Assembly (NCBI RefSeq): GCF_000622005.1
Contig: NZ_JHWV01000006.1
Coordinates: 62,001-126,000, forward strand
Source: Anaerovibrio sp. RM50
GTDB lineage: Bacteria > Bacillota > Negativicutes > Selenomonadales > Selenomonadaceae
Reading direction: 5' to 3'
DNA: 64,000 nucleotides
In this document: in pieces, positions 19,659 through 26,583 of the stretch
How positions within the stretch are numbered: the first letter of the stretch is position 1
Layout: every line of letters starts with the position of its first letter
Program-made: the position numbers and the translations under genes
The notes under the pieces: generated by a model
The model's database searches: none
What the model was told of the DNA's origin: nothing
What the model saw: the letters and a program-made list of their open reading frames with translations, nothing else

Positions 19659-19725
19659 ATAATTATTATAAAACATTAAAGAAATAAAAAACTGCCACAC
19701 CAACGTGCAGCAGTTCGGATACTTC

Positions 19726-19754
19726 TTGATAGAACATACATTTTATATTATAAT
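19726..19754 (+). promoter_or_regulatory. Promoter of the small toxin gene
   Basis: TTGATA (19726-19731), a 17-nt spacer, TATAAT (19749-19754). The predicted start is near 19762, at the first bases of the AGAGACAG arm that pairs with the mRNA 3' end. Confidence 0.8.
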
Positions 19755-19785
19755 ACAAATCGAGAGACAGTTGATGTGTCGGTTT

Positions 19786-19800
19786 CCTCCTTAAAGGAGG
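19786..19800 (+). promoter_or_regulatory. Hairpin sequestering the toxin Shine-Dalgarno
   Basis: CCTCCTT (19786-19792) is fully complementary to AAGGAGG (19794-19800), the ribosome binding site 8 nt before the toxin ATG. In the folded mRNA the site would be masked, as in known type I toxins. Confidence 0.75.
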
Positions 19801-19808
19801 TGGTGACT

Positions 19809-19886
19809 ATGAGTCTTTATGAACAGCTATCCTTGTTGGTAGCCCTTCTAACTCTTGTCGTTACCGTGTTTAATCTGTTGAAGTAA
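19809..19886 (+). CDS. Small hydrophobic holin-like toxin (type I toxin-antitoxin)
   Basis: 25 residues: MSLYEQLSLL-VALLTLVVTV-FNLLK. One membrane-spanning helix with a charged tail; the start MSxYExLSL and the length match the putative holin-like toxin family (TxpA/Hol_Tox-like) known from Firmicutes. It is expected to insert into the inner membrane and arrest growth when over-produced. It has a near-consensus promoter, a strong but hairpin-masked ribosome binding site, a terminator-type hairpin after the stop, and a convergent antisense promoter downstream. 5' bases 19763-19776 pair with 19963-19976. It is isolated from other genes and is on the opposite strand to both neighbours. Toxicity itself is inferred. 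Confidence 0.8.
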   Translation: MSLYEQLSLLVALLTLVVTVFNLLK

Positions 19887-19899
19887 ATCCTCAGATAAA

Positions 19900-19983
19900 G
19901 ACAAAACCGACCATTCGCCGTGGTCGGTTTCTAAAGAATACTCCGAGGAAGCTGACTAACGCCATCAGCTGTCTCTTTTCTTG
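19900..19983 (-). ncRNA. Putative antisense antitoxin RNA
   Basis: Predicted transcript of about 85 nt from the promoter at 19989-20017, ending at the AAACCGACCA/TGGTCGGTTT hairpin, which on the minus strand is followed by TTGTCTTTAT. It is fully complementary to the 3' part of the toxin mRNA, including the arm that pairs with the mRNA 5' end, so it can act by duplex formation as RatA or SR4 do. Confidence 0.65.
19904..19930. terminator. Bidirectional hairpin at the end of toxin and antitoxin transcripts
   Basis: Perfect 10-bp stem AAACCGACCA (19904-19913) / TGGTCGGTTT (19921-19930) with a 7-nt loop. The minus side has the better T-rich tail. The toxin-side arm can also pair with GTCGGTTT near the mRNA 5' end (19778-19785). 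Confidence 0.7.
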
Positions 19984-19988
19984 TGCTC

Positions 19989-20017
19989 ATTATAACACTA
20001 ATAAATTTTAATATCAA
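19989..20017 (-). promoter_or_regulatory. Promoter of the antisense RNA
   Basis: On the minus strand TTGATA (20012-20017), a 17-nt spacer, TATAAT (19989-19994): the same -35 and -10 boxes and spacing as the toxin promoter facing it. Predicted start near 19983. Confidence 0.8.
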
Positions 20018-20038
20018 CATGGGAGAATATTTATAAAT

Positions 20039-20087
20039 ACGGGTGGCATGGGATAAGGACATCCCCCTATCCCATGACAGGCCCCGT
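20039..20087. repeat. 49-nt palindromic repeat, copy 2
   Basis: Same sequence as copy 1 (19610-19658) except A to C in the ACAGG(C)CCCGT end, same orientation. On the plus strand it is followed by seven T, so it could terminate plus-strand transcription; on the minus strand it lies 6 nt past the cobO stop. Confidence 0.85.
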
Positions 20088-20093
20088 ATTTTT

Positions 20094-20630
20094 TTAAAAC
20101 TCTATCCCCTTCTGTGCCTTGATGCCCTTTTGGTAAGGGTGCTTTATAAGCTTCATCTCAGTCACAAGATCTGCCATGTCAATAAGCTCCGGACTGGCAT
20201 CACGGCCAGTGAGAACAACATGAAGCTCCGCAGGGCGCTTGGCCAGAAGCACCTTCACATCTTCAATGGAAATCAGTTCAAACTTTACGGCATAATTAAT
20301 CTCATCAAGGATTATAAGGTCGTAGTTCCCCGATTCAAAGGCCTCCCCGGCGGCTTTAAGTGCCTCCCGGGCTGCCTCAATATGCTCTGTCTTATCATCA
20401 GTCTTTCGCTGAAAGCCCTTGCCAAGCCTTCTCAGCTCAATACGTCCGTCCATTTCCCCCAGTTTTTTAATGGTTTCAATTTCCCCGTATTTCCAGCCGC
20501 CTTTAATAAACTGCAAAATAAGAACCCGCAGGCCATCACCCCAGGCCCTTATGGCAAGGCCAAGGGCCGCCGTGGTCTTTCCCTTGCCGTTTCCCGTATG
20601 AACAATAATTAAGCCATTTTTTTCTTCCAT
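20094..20630 (-). CDS. cobO: Cob(I)alamin adenosyltransferase CobO/BtuR
   Basis: 178 residues, the family length. The inverted P-loop GNGKGKTT at 13-20 binds ATP; RAWGDGLRVLILQFIKG and DLIILDEINYA are family motifs. It transfers the adenosyl group of ATP to Co(I) corrinoids to make adenosylcobalamin. No other cobalamin genes are near. The ATG lies inside the 3' end of the MATE gene (22-nt overlap), so it is translated from the same message. A functional link to the transporter is not evident. Confidence 0.95.
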   Translation of the reverse strand: MEEKNGLIIVHTGNGKGKTTAALGLAIRAWGDGLRVLILQFIKGGWKYGEIETIKKLGEMDGRIELRRLGKGFQRKTDDKTEHIEAAREALKAAGEAFESGNYDLIILDEINYAVKFELISIEDVKVLLAKRPAELHVVLTGRDASPELIDMADLVTEMKLIKHPYQKGIKAQKGIEF

Positions 20631-21970
20631 AGCTTCTTCTCCACCCGATTAAACACGTGAATATACAGCCCCACTATTACAAAGACCGTTACGCTCCAGC
20701 TGATTGGATATACCGCCATGAGCACCTCAAAGGTAGGATACTCCGCAAAAATAGTATAAACGTAAAAAATACGGAACACGCAGACACCCAGCATACATGC
20801 AATGGCCGGAACCAGGGAATATCCCACGCCGCGCATGGCACCGCTAAGTGTCTCAATGAATATATTAATTATCTCAAAGGTAAGAATATAACGGATACGG
20901 ATTGCGGCGTATTCCAATACCGCAGGATCAGCGGTAAATATTTCCGCCAAGGGATAGGCAAATACAGCAAAGGCAATACTTACAGAGCCTGTAATCAATG
21001 TGCTGATTCCCAATGTAACCTTGATAACCCGACGGCAGCGGGCAATATTCTTGGCACCGTAATTCTGCCCCACAAAGGTGGTTGCGGCCTGGGAAAAGGC
21101 CTGCAAAATAAAGAATCCTGCAAACTCAAAATTCAGGGCAACAGCAGTGGCGGCCACCACCTCGGCACCTAAATTATTTAAGGCCACCTGAATAACTACG
21201 TTGGAAAAGGAAAACACCATGCCCTGGAAGCCGGTGGGCAATCCCACCTTGCAAATATGAATAAGTATGGACTTATCCACGCTGAGCTTGTCAAAGCGAA
21301 GCTGCATAGGTCCCTTTTCGTTATGGAGCCAATACACCATCAGACTTGCACTGGCACAGCTGGCTATTACCGTGGCAATGGCAACGCCCTCCACTGCCCA
21401 GCCCAGCTGGGTAACGAAAAACAGATTCAACAGCACGTTGATGGTTCCCGCACACAGCATGGCGTAAAGGGGACGCTTTGTATCCCCCTTGGCCCTTAAA
21501 AGAGAGGCACCGAAGTTATACACCAGCATAATTGGCACGCCACCCATAAGGATACGGAGATACAGCACCGCCTGGTCCATAATATGCTCCGGGGTATCCA
21601 CCATACGCAAAATATCCGGGGCAAAATACACCCCAAAAACGGCCATCACAATACCGCTGGTGACAGCCAGCACAATGGAGGTATGAATGGTCTTCTTAAT
21701 GCGAAGGTAATCCTTGGAGCCAATGCGCATGGCACAAACCACATTTGCGCCAATGGAAAGACCAATAACCAGGTTCAGCATGAGATTGATGACAATGGCG
21801 TTGGCACCAACCGCAGCCAGGGCCTCCTTGCCCACAAACTGACCAACCACAGCAACGTCTGTTGCATTGAACAGCTGCTGCATAATGCTGGTGCAGGCAA
21901 GGGGGATAGCAAATTTTAAAATCTTATCCCAGATGCTGCCCTCCAGCATATTTATTTTTCCTAATGCCAC
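20609..21970 (-). CDS. MATE family multidrug/cation antiporter
   Basis: About 453 residues with twelve predicted membrane helices; the N-terminal motif LEGSIWDKILKFAIPLACTS followed by QQLFNATDVAVVGQFVG is characteristic of MATE transporters, and the two halves repeat the motif (FNFGASLLRAKG, GQNYGAKN). Such proteins export cationic drugs or metabolites using Na or H gradients. The start is a GTG directly after the ftsK stop (TAAGTG) with AAGAGAA ahead; an ATG at 21949 is an alternative. The product remains unassigned in substrate. Confidence 0.93.
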   Translation of the reverse strand: MALGKINMLEGSIWDKILKFAIPLACTSIMQQLFNATDVAVVGQFVGKEALAAVGANAIVINLMLNLVIGLSIGANVVCAMRIGSKDYLRIKKTIHTSIVLAVTSGIVMAVFGVYFAPDILRMVDTPEHIMDQAVLYLRILMGGVPIMLVYNFGASLLRAKGDTKRPLYAMLCAGTINVLLNLFFVTQLGWAVEGVAIATVIASCASASLMVYWLHNEKGPMQLRFDKLSVDKSILIHICKVGLPTGFQGMVFSFSNVVIQVALNNLGAEVVAATAVALNFEFAGFFILQAFSQAATTFVGQNYGAKNIARCRRVIKVTLGISTLITGSVSIAFAVFAYPLAEIFTADPAVLEYAAIRIRYILTFEIINIFIETLSGAMRGVGYSLVPAIACMLGVCVFRIFYVYTIFAEYPTFEVLMAVYPISWSVTVFVIVGLYIHVFNRVEKKLWKKKMA

Positions 21971-24900
21971 TTAATTCTCTTCTTTCAAATGTTCTTCCAA
22001 TTTATCCATGATTTCAAAGGCCTGATCCTCAGTTACCAAAATTTCCCGTGGTTTACTGCCCTGAGGTGGCCCCACAATTTTCAGCTGCTCCATGGTATCA
22101 AGGAGTCGGCCGGCACGGGTAAAGCCAATGTGATAACGGCGCTGGAAGCTGGAAGCAGAGGCATTGCCTGTCTGCATAACAAGCTCCACAGCCTGACGGA
22201 GAAGCTCATCCACAGAGCTCTTCATCTTGCCGCCGTCCCCATCGCCACCCTCGGCCTCCTGCTCGGCCCTGTTGGTGAAATCGATAATCTCCTGATTAAT
22301 CTCCAGCTTATGGCCCTGCTGTCTGATGCGCTCCACAAGAAGCTCTACATCAGCATCGCTGACAAAGGCTCCCTGAACGCGGATGGCCTTTGGCTCTGTC
22401 TGAGGCTTAAATAGCATATCGCCCTTGCCCAGCAGCTTTTCAGCTCCCGCAGAATCCAAAATAGTTCTGGAATCAATCTGGGAGGTAACGGCGAAGGAAA
22501 TTCGGGACGGAATATTGGCCTTAATAACGCCTGTTATAACGTTTACAGACGGGCGCTGGGTTGCCAACACCAGATAAATCCCCGCAGCACGGGCCTTCTG
22601 GGCCAGACGGCAGATTGCATCCTCCACGTCATGTGGAGCAACCATCATAAGGTCAGCCAGCTCGTCGATAATAATAACCACAGAGGACATCTGCTTGTCC
22701 TTTTCATCGGCATAATACTTATTGTAGGTCTCAATATTCTTTACCCCTGCTTGGGCAATAAGGCCATAGCGCTTCTCCATCTCCTGAACAGCCCAGTTAA
22801 GTACAGAAGCGGCCTTTCTGGCGTCTGTAACAACAGGCACCATCAGATGTGGAATTTCATTATAAATGGACAGCTCCACCATCTTAGGGTCAATCATAAT
22901 GAACTTGACCTCATCTGGCTTGGCCTTGAATAAAATACTGGTAACAATTGTGTTTATGCATACAGACTTACCAGAGCCAGTGGCACCAGCCACCAGCAAA
23001 TGTGGCATATCCGCCAGATTGCCAAATATGGCCTTGCCGCTGATGTCCTTGCCAAAGCCTACAGTAAGGCGGGATTTGGCCTCCTCAAAGGCCGGATTTT
23101 CCAGCACTTCACGGAGGGGAACGCTTTCCAGCTTGCGGTTTGGCACCTCAATACCAATGGTGGAACGGTTCGGAATCTGCTCAATACGCACAGATGTAGC
23201 CGCCATACTGAGGGCAATATCGTCAGCCAGGCCGGTGAGCTTGTTCACCTTTACCCCCGGAGCCAGCTTAACCTCATAGCGGGTTACTGCAGGGCCGTGG
23301 GTTGCTCCCAAAATAGTTGCATTAACCTTGAAATCCTTAAGGGTCTGGGCAAGGACCTTGGCCTTTGACTGGATTTCCGCCTCCAGCTTGTCGTCCTTTT
23401 CCTTCACGACCTCCTTAAGAACATCCTTAACATCAGGCACCTCATAAGGAGGCAGTTCTTCCTTTTCCTCCTGATTCTGGGCACTTAATGCTGCGGCCTG
23501 GGCCAGCTTGTCCACTTCCCCTGCTGCCGCTGCAGCTCCCGCAGCCTTGGCTGCTTCAATAGAAACAACCTTTGAGGCCCCAAGAGCAGCTGCACTTGAA
23601 ACAGCGCTTGAAGCCACATTATCGTCAATATCATCATCTGGAAGACTCTGGGTGAAGGAAGATTCACCTTCGTGATCGGAGCTGAAATCTATCTTAAAAT
23701 CCCTGTCTACACTGTCCTCATTACTGTCAGACTCAGCATTATCAGTATTTTCAGCATCATTAAACTCATCATCAGACTCATCATCAGTTTCAACGTCATC
23801 AGTTTCAACGTCATCAGACTCGTCCTCATCATCCAGAAGGTCATCAATAGAGGCCACGATCATTGGTTTTTCCGAGTCTTCACCAATGCCACCTTCATTA
23901 ATATCAGACTCATCCTCTGCTTCCAGTACAGTGTCTGAGCTTTCACCGATTTCACTATTATCAGCAGCTTCAGCCACATTTTCCCTCTGCTCCAGAAGGA
24001 AATCCAGATCCTCCTCGGATTCAGGGGCGTCTGCCACATCAAGAATATCATCCTCATCATCGAAATCAGCAGCCATTTTTTTCTTTAAGCGCCAATTATC
24101 AAAGGTACGGGGTCCAATCTTATTGGTGTGAATATTTTTAAAGCCGGAGGTATCGAGATTTTTAAGATTTTTGTCCAGATTGCCGGCGGCCTTGTAGGCA
24201 AATTCGCTGATATATTCCTCCCCATTTGGGGCAGTAATAACAGAAGCCCCACCAGCTACAGAAGTACCAGCCCCATTCATATCAGGACTGTCAAACATGG
24301 ACTCATAAAGGCCTGTTCCACTGCTCTGGGACTGGTTATTTTGAGCCTGGCTGTCCTGGGACTGGTTGTTTTGGGACTGCCTTGAATATGGTTTGTTGAA
24401 AAAATCTCCATCAGTGGCCGACTCATTAAAATACGGACTGTCAAAGGGAACATTATTTTTCCTTTGGTTAGGGGCCTGCCATTCCGGCACATTATCCTGC
24501 TTGTAAAGATCTATAATAGGCTCAATATCCCCTACAGAATCATAGCCATTGGCAGAAACCTGGCCATCGGAATTTTGGGCATAAATATCCCCCATTTCAG
24601 GCCCATCATCCATGAAGGAGTCATCACGGCTCTGATCATAGAAGGAATTTCTGTTCTTAAATTTCTGAACCTGCTCCTCCACATGGTTATGGACCTTGTT
24701 CCCCACCTTGCTGCCTACGGATTTGGCATTGTCATATACCGTCTCTGCCATATCCATGGCCACATCTGCACCCTTTTCAGATACTGCCTTTGTGTTAAGT
24801 ATGCCCTGGGCCAGGGACCAAGGGGTAGCCAAAAGAATGGAGCCAATAATGGCCGCAATAAAGATAATTACAGTTCCCGCATTGCCCAGAGGCTTATGGA

Positions 24901-25384
24901 GAATAAAGGTCAAAGCTCCACCTACGATGCCGCCGCCATCTGCCAGGCTGCCGGGCAAAATCTCGGAGCCCGCGGGAATAACCATGTGGTGATAAAGCCC
25001 CAACAGGGAAATAAGGAGCAGTATAACACCCAATGAAGTCTTGGTAAAGCCCACCCTTTTATGCTGCATAATGTGATAGCCACCCACCACAATAAACAGC
25101 AGGGACACAACAGCACAGCCAACACCAAAGAAATACTTCAGGAACTGGGCAAAGTATGTTCCCACATAGCCCACATTGACCCCAGCAAGACCGCACAGGG
25201 TAATAAGGCCAATTGCCACAAATATTACGCCGATAATTTCAAACTTTCTTGTGGAAGGCTCAGCTACCTCTGCTTCAGTCTCCTTTGCAGCCTTGGCTGC
25301 TTTATTGGTGGACTTGTTTTTGGATTTATTTTTAGTATCCTTCTTCTCCTTATCCTTGGAGCGTTTAGTTACTTTTTTCTGCAA
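21971..25384 (-). CDS. ftsK: DNA translocase FtsK/SpoIIIE
   Basis: 1137 residues from the TTG at 25384, which has AGAGGTG 8 nt upstream; in-frame codons further upstream lack a site. Order: basic N-terminal tail (KKVTKRSKDKEKKDTKNKSK), four membrane helices (about 55-180), a very long acidic low-complexity linker (about 200-640, with runs such as DDVETDDVETDDESDD), the RecA-like motor with Walker A GATGSGKS near residue 785, Walker B IIIDELADLM, and a C-terminal winged-helix gamma domain (QRRYHIGFTRAGRLLDTME) that reads chromosome-orienting sequences. It pumps chromosome DNA at the division septum. The linker is about 440 residues, longer than in monoderm SpoIIIE. Confidence 0.96.
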   Translation of the reverse strand: MQKKVTKRSKDKEKKDTKNKSKNKSTNKAAKAAKETEAEVAEPSTRKFEIIGVIFVAIGLITLCGLAGVNVGYVGTYFAQFLKYFFGVGCAVVSLLFIVVGGYHIMQHKRVGFTKTSLGVILLLISLLGLYHHMVIPAGSEILPGSLADGGGIVGGALTFILHKPLGNAGTVIIFIAAIIGSILLATPWSLAQGILNTKAVSEKGADVAMDMAETVYDNAKSVGSKVGNKVHNHVEEQVQKFKNRNSFYDQSRDDSFMDDGPEMGDIYAQNSDGQVSANGYDSVGDIEPIIDLYKQDNVPEWQAPNQRKNNVPFDSPYFNESATDGDFFNKPYSRQSQNNQSQDSQAQNNQSQSSGTGLYESMFDSPDMNGAGTSVAGGASVITAPNGEEYISEFAYKAAGNLDKNLKNLDTSGFKNIHTNKIGPRTFDNWRLKKKMAADFDDEDDILDVADAPESEEDLDFLLEQRENVAEAADNSEIGESSDTVLEAEDESDINEGGIGEDSEKPMIVASIDDLLDDEDESDDVETDDVETDDESDDEFNDAENTDNAESDSNEDSVDRDFKIDFSSDHEGESSFTQSLPDDDIDDNVASSAVSSAAALGASKVVSIEAAKAAGAAAAAGEVDKLAQAAALSAQNQEEKEELPPYEVPDVKDVLKEVVKEKDDKLEAEIQSKAKVLAQTLKDFKVNATILGATHGPAVTRYEVKLAPGVKVNKLTGLADDIALSMAATSVRIEQIPNRSTIGIEVPNRKLESVPLREVLENPAFEEAKSRLTVGFGKDISGKAIFGNLADMPHLLVAGATGSGKSVCINTIVTSILFKAKPDEVKFIMIDPKMVELSIYNEIPHLMVPVVTDARKAASVLNWAVQEMEKRYGLIAQAGVKNIETYNKYYADEKDKQMSSVVIIIDELADLMMVAPHDVEDAICRLAQKARAAGIYLVLATQRPSVNVITGVIKANIPSRISFAVTSQIDSRTILDSAGAEKLLGKGDMLFKPQTEPKAIRVQGAFVSDADVELLVERIRQQGHKLEINQEIIDFTNRAEQEAEGGDGDGGKMKSSVDELLRQAVELVMQTGNASASSFQRRYHIGFTRAGRLLDTMEQLKIVGPPQGSKPREILVTEDQAFEIMDKLEEHLKEEN

Positions 25385-25474
25385 AATATTCACCTCTATA
25401 TAGAATCCTTCAGCCTTGTATATCCTCAGCATAGGATTAATTTGAAACACTCGTTATATTATAACAAAAACAGG

Positions 25475-25510
25475 TAAATAATAAAAGGCTTGAGAACATA
25501 TCTCAAGCCT
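25475..25510 (-). terminator. Terminator of the RelA/SpoT-like gene
   Basis: Perfect 10-bp stem AGGCTTGAGA (25486-25495) / TCTCAAGCCT (25501-25510), then TTTATTATTT on the minus strand. Just beyond it, GTTATAATATAAC at 25453-25465 holds a TATAAT that may be the ftsK -10 box. Confidence 0.85.
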
Positions 25511-25567
25511 CAGACCATACTGTGCAAGTCTTTTTTATAATTATTCAATTTGCGCCTAATATAGAGA

Positions 25568-26284
25568 TCAGATAGCCCTTTTGTAATTTTTCAACTGGTA
25601 TATTCCTGTAGGTAATGGCAAATTATCATAGGTATTCCTGATGATTGCATGAAGGACTGCTTTTCGTGCAACACTGGTTTCCGGCTTTCGCCATTCCTCA
25701 TATAACTTGTGGGTAAAATGATAGGCCTTCAGAGTCTCCCGGGAGTGTATCTGTATTTCAAAGGTCTGGCCGGATGGGCTTAAAACATTAAGATGAACTG
25801 CCTTATAACGACCCTTACGAACAAGATATTTATTGTCTAATTCATATAAAATGTACCCCTTATCCTCAAGAAGCAGCACTGTGTTACGAACCTTATCAGC
25901 CATTTCATCATGCTGAACCAGCTCAGTATAGCGAATCAGATCACCCAATTCAGCCACATAAACGTAATCCTTCTTTGGGGGCTCACCTTCCAACAATGCC
26001 TCGTAGGTAAGGCGTTCAATCTTTTTCTTGATGCTGGAAGCTGTTTTGATGGAATGCTCAAGTCCCACCATGGCAGTATCCAGCTTTTTGGCTATATCCA
26101 GCATATCCATGGTGATGTATTGTTCCTTGGCTATTGCCATGTTATAAATCATCTGGGCCCGCTGATGACATCCCTCTAAAATATTATCCTGGGCGGCAGC
26201 ACTGCCGGAAATTATTCCTTTATTAACAGGACTGAAGCATGGCAGTAATAAATTGTTTGTTTTGGAATACATCAATTTTTCCAT
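25568..26284 (-). CDS. RelA/SpoT-fold protein, probably degenerate or specialised
   Basis: 238 residues. The middle (about 105-205) resembles the (p)ppGpp synthetase fold: LGDLIRYTELV corresponds to the DxxGxR region, GRYKAVHLNV to YRSLHxVV, and FEIQIHSRETLK to the EIQIRT motif. The N-terminal 90 residues are helical and unassigned. The Gly-Tyr-Arg-Ser-Leu-His motif is altered (Tyr-Lys-Ala-Val-His), so catalytic activity is uncertain. AGGAGA precedes the ATG. It is monocistronic with its own terminator. It could make an alarmone or a related modified nucleotide, or have lost synthesis; distantly similar proteins occur on phages and in toxin-antitoxin systems. Confidence 0.6.
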   Translation of the reverse strand: MEKLMYSKTNNLLLPCFSPVNKGIISGSAAAQDNILEGCHQRAQMIYNMAIAKEQYITMDMLDIAKKLDTAMVGLEHSIKTASSIKKKIERLTYEALLEGEPPKKDYVYVAELGDLIRYTELVQHDEMADKVRNTVLLLEDKGYILYELDNKYLVRKGRYKAVHLNVLSPSGQTFEIQIHSRETLKAYHFTHKLYEEWRKPETSVARKAVLHAIIRNTYDNLPLPTGIYQLKNYKRAI

Positions 26285-26373
26285 CTTTTCTCTCCTATTT
26301 GATCGCAGATGATTAAATAATGCCTTTCAATCATTACATACGAATCAGAAGAGGATGTATTACAAAAAATAAT

Positions 26374-26455
26374 AACGAGCTTTAAGATGTCCCCTTCCTC
26401 TTTAGGTGGGGGAAAACAAACTACAACAGCTGGTGAGAATATCTCCCAGCTCGTT
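26374..26455. repeat. Three-stem palindromic element, resembling IS200/IS605 ends
   Basis: Outer stem AACGAGCT (26374-26381) / AGCTCGTT (26448-26455) encloses two hairpins: CCCC..GGGG around TTCCTCTTTAGGT, and AGCTGG-TGAGAATATCTC-CCAGCT. On the minus strand the order CCCCCACC-TAAAGAGG-AAGGGG-ACATC looks like the subterminal hairpin of IS200/IS605 right ends. No transposase or TnpB gene is near. It fills most of the 299-nt gap 26285-26583. Confidence 0.45.
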
Positions 26456-26457
26456 GA

Positions 26458-26511
26458 AACGCTAATTGGAAGATTTTTCTTCTAAAGAAGAAAAATTTGA
26501 ACAATGGCGTT
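26458..26511. repeat. Long AT-rich hairpin next to the palindromic element
   Basis: Inner stem AGATTTTTCTTC / GAAGAAAAATTT (12 bp, one G-T, 4-nt loop) nested in AACGC..GCGTT. It is contiguous with the element at 26374-26455 and may belong to it. Confidence 0.5.
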
Positions 26512-26530
26512 ATAAAAAATTGTCCACCCC

Positions 26531-26566
26531 CAAAAAATGTCCCAGCCAAATATTTATGGCTGGGAC
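26531..26566 (-). terminator. Terminator of the RND efflux operon
   Basis: Perfect 10-bp stem GTCCCAGCCA (26539-26548) / TGGCTGGGAC (26557-26566), then ATTTTTTG on the minus strand, 18 nt past the pump gene stop. Confidence 0.92.
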
Positions 26567-26583
26567 AAGTTCACATTTTATTA

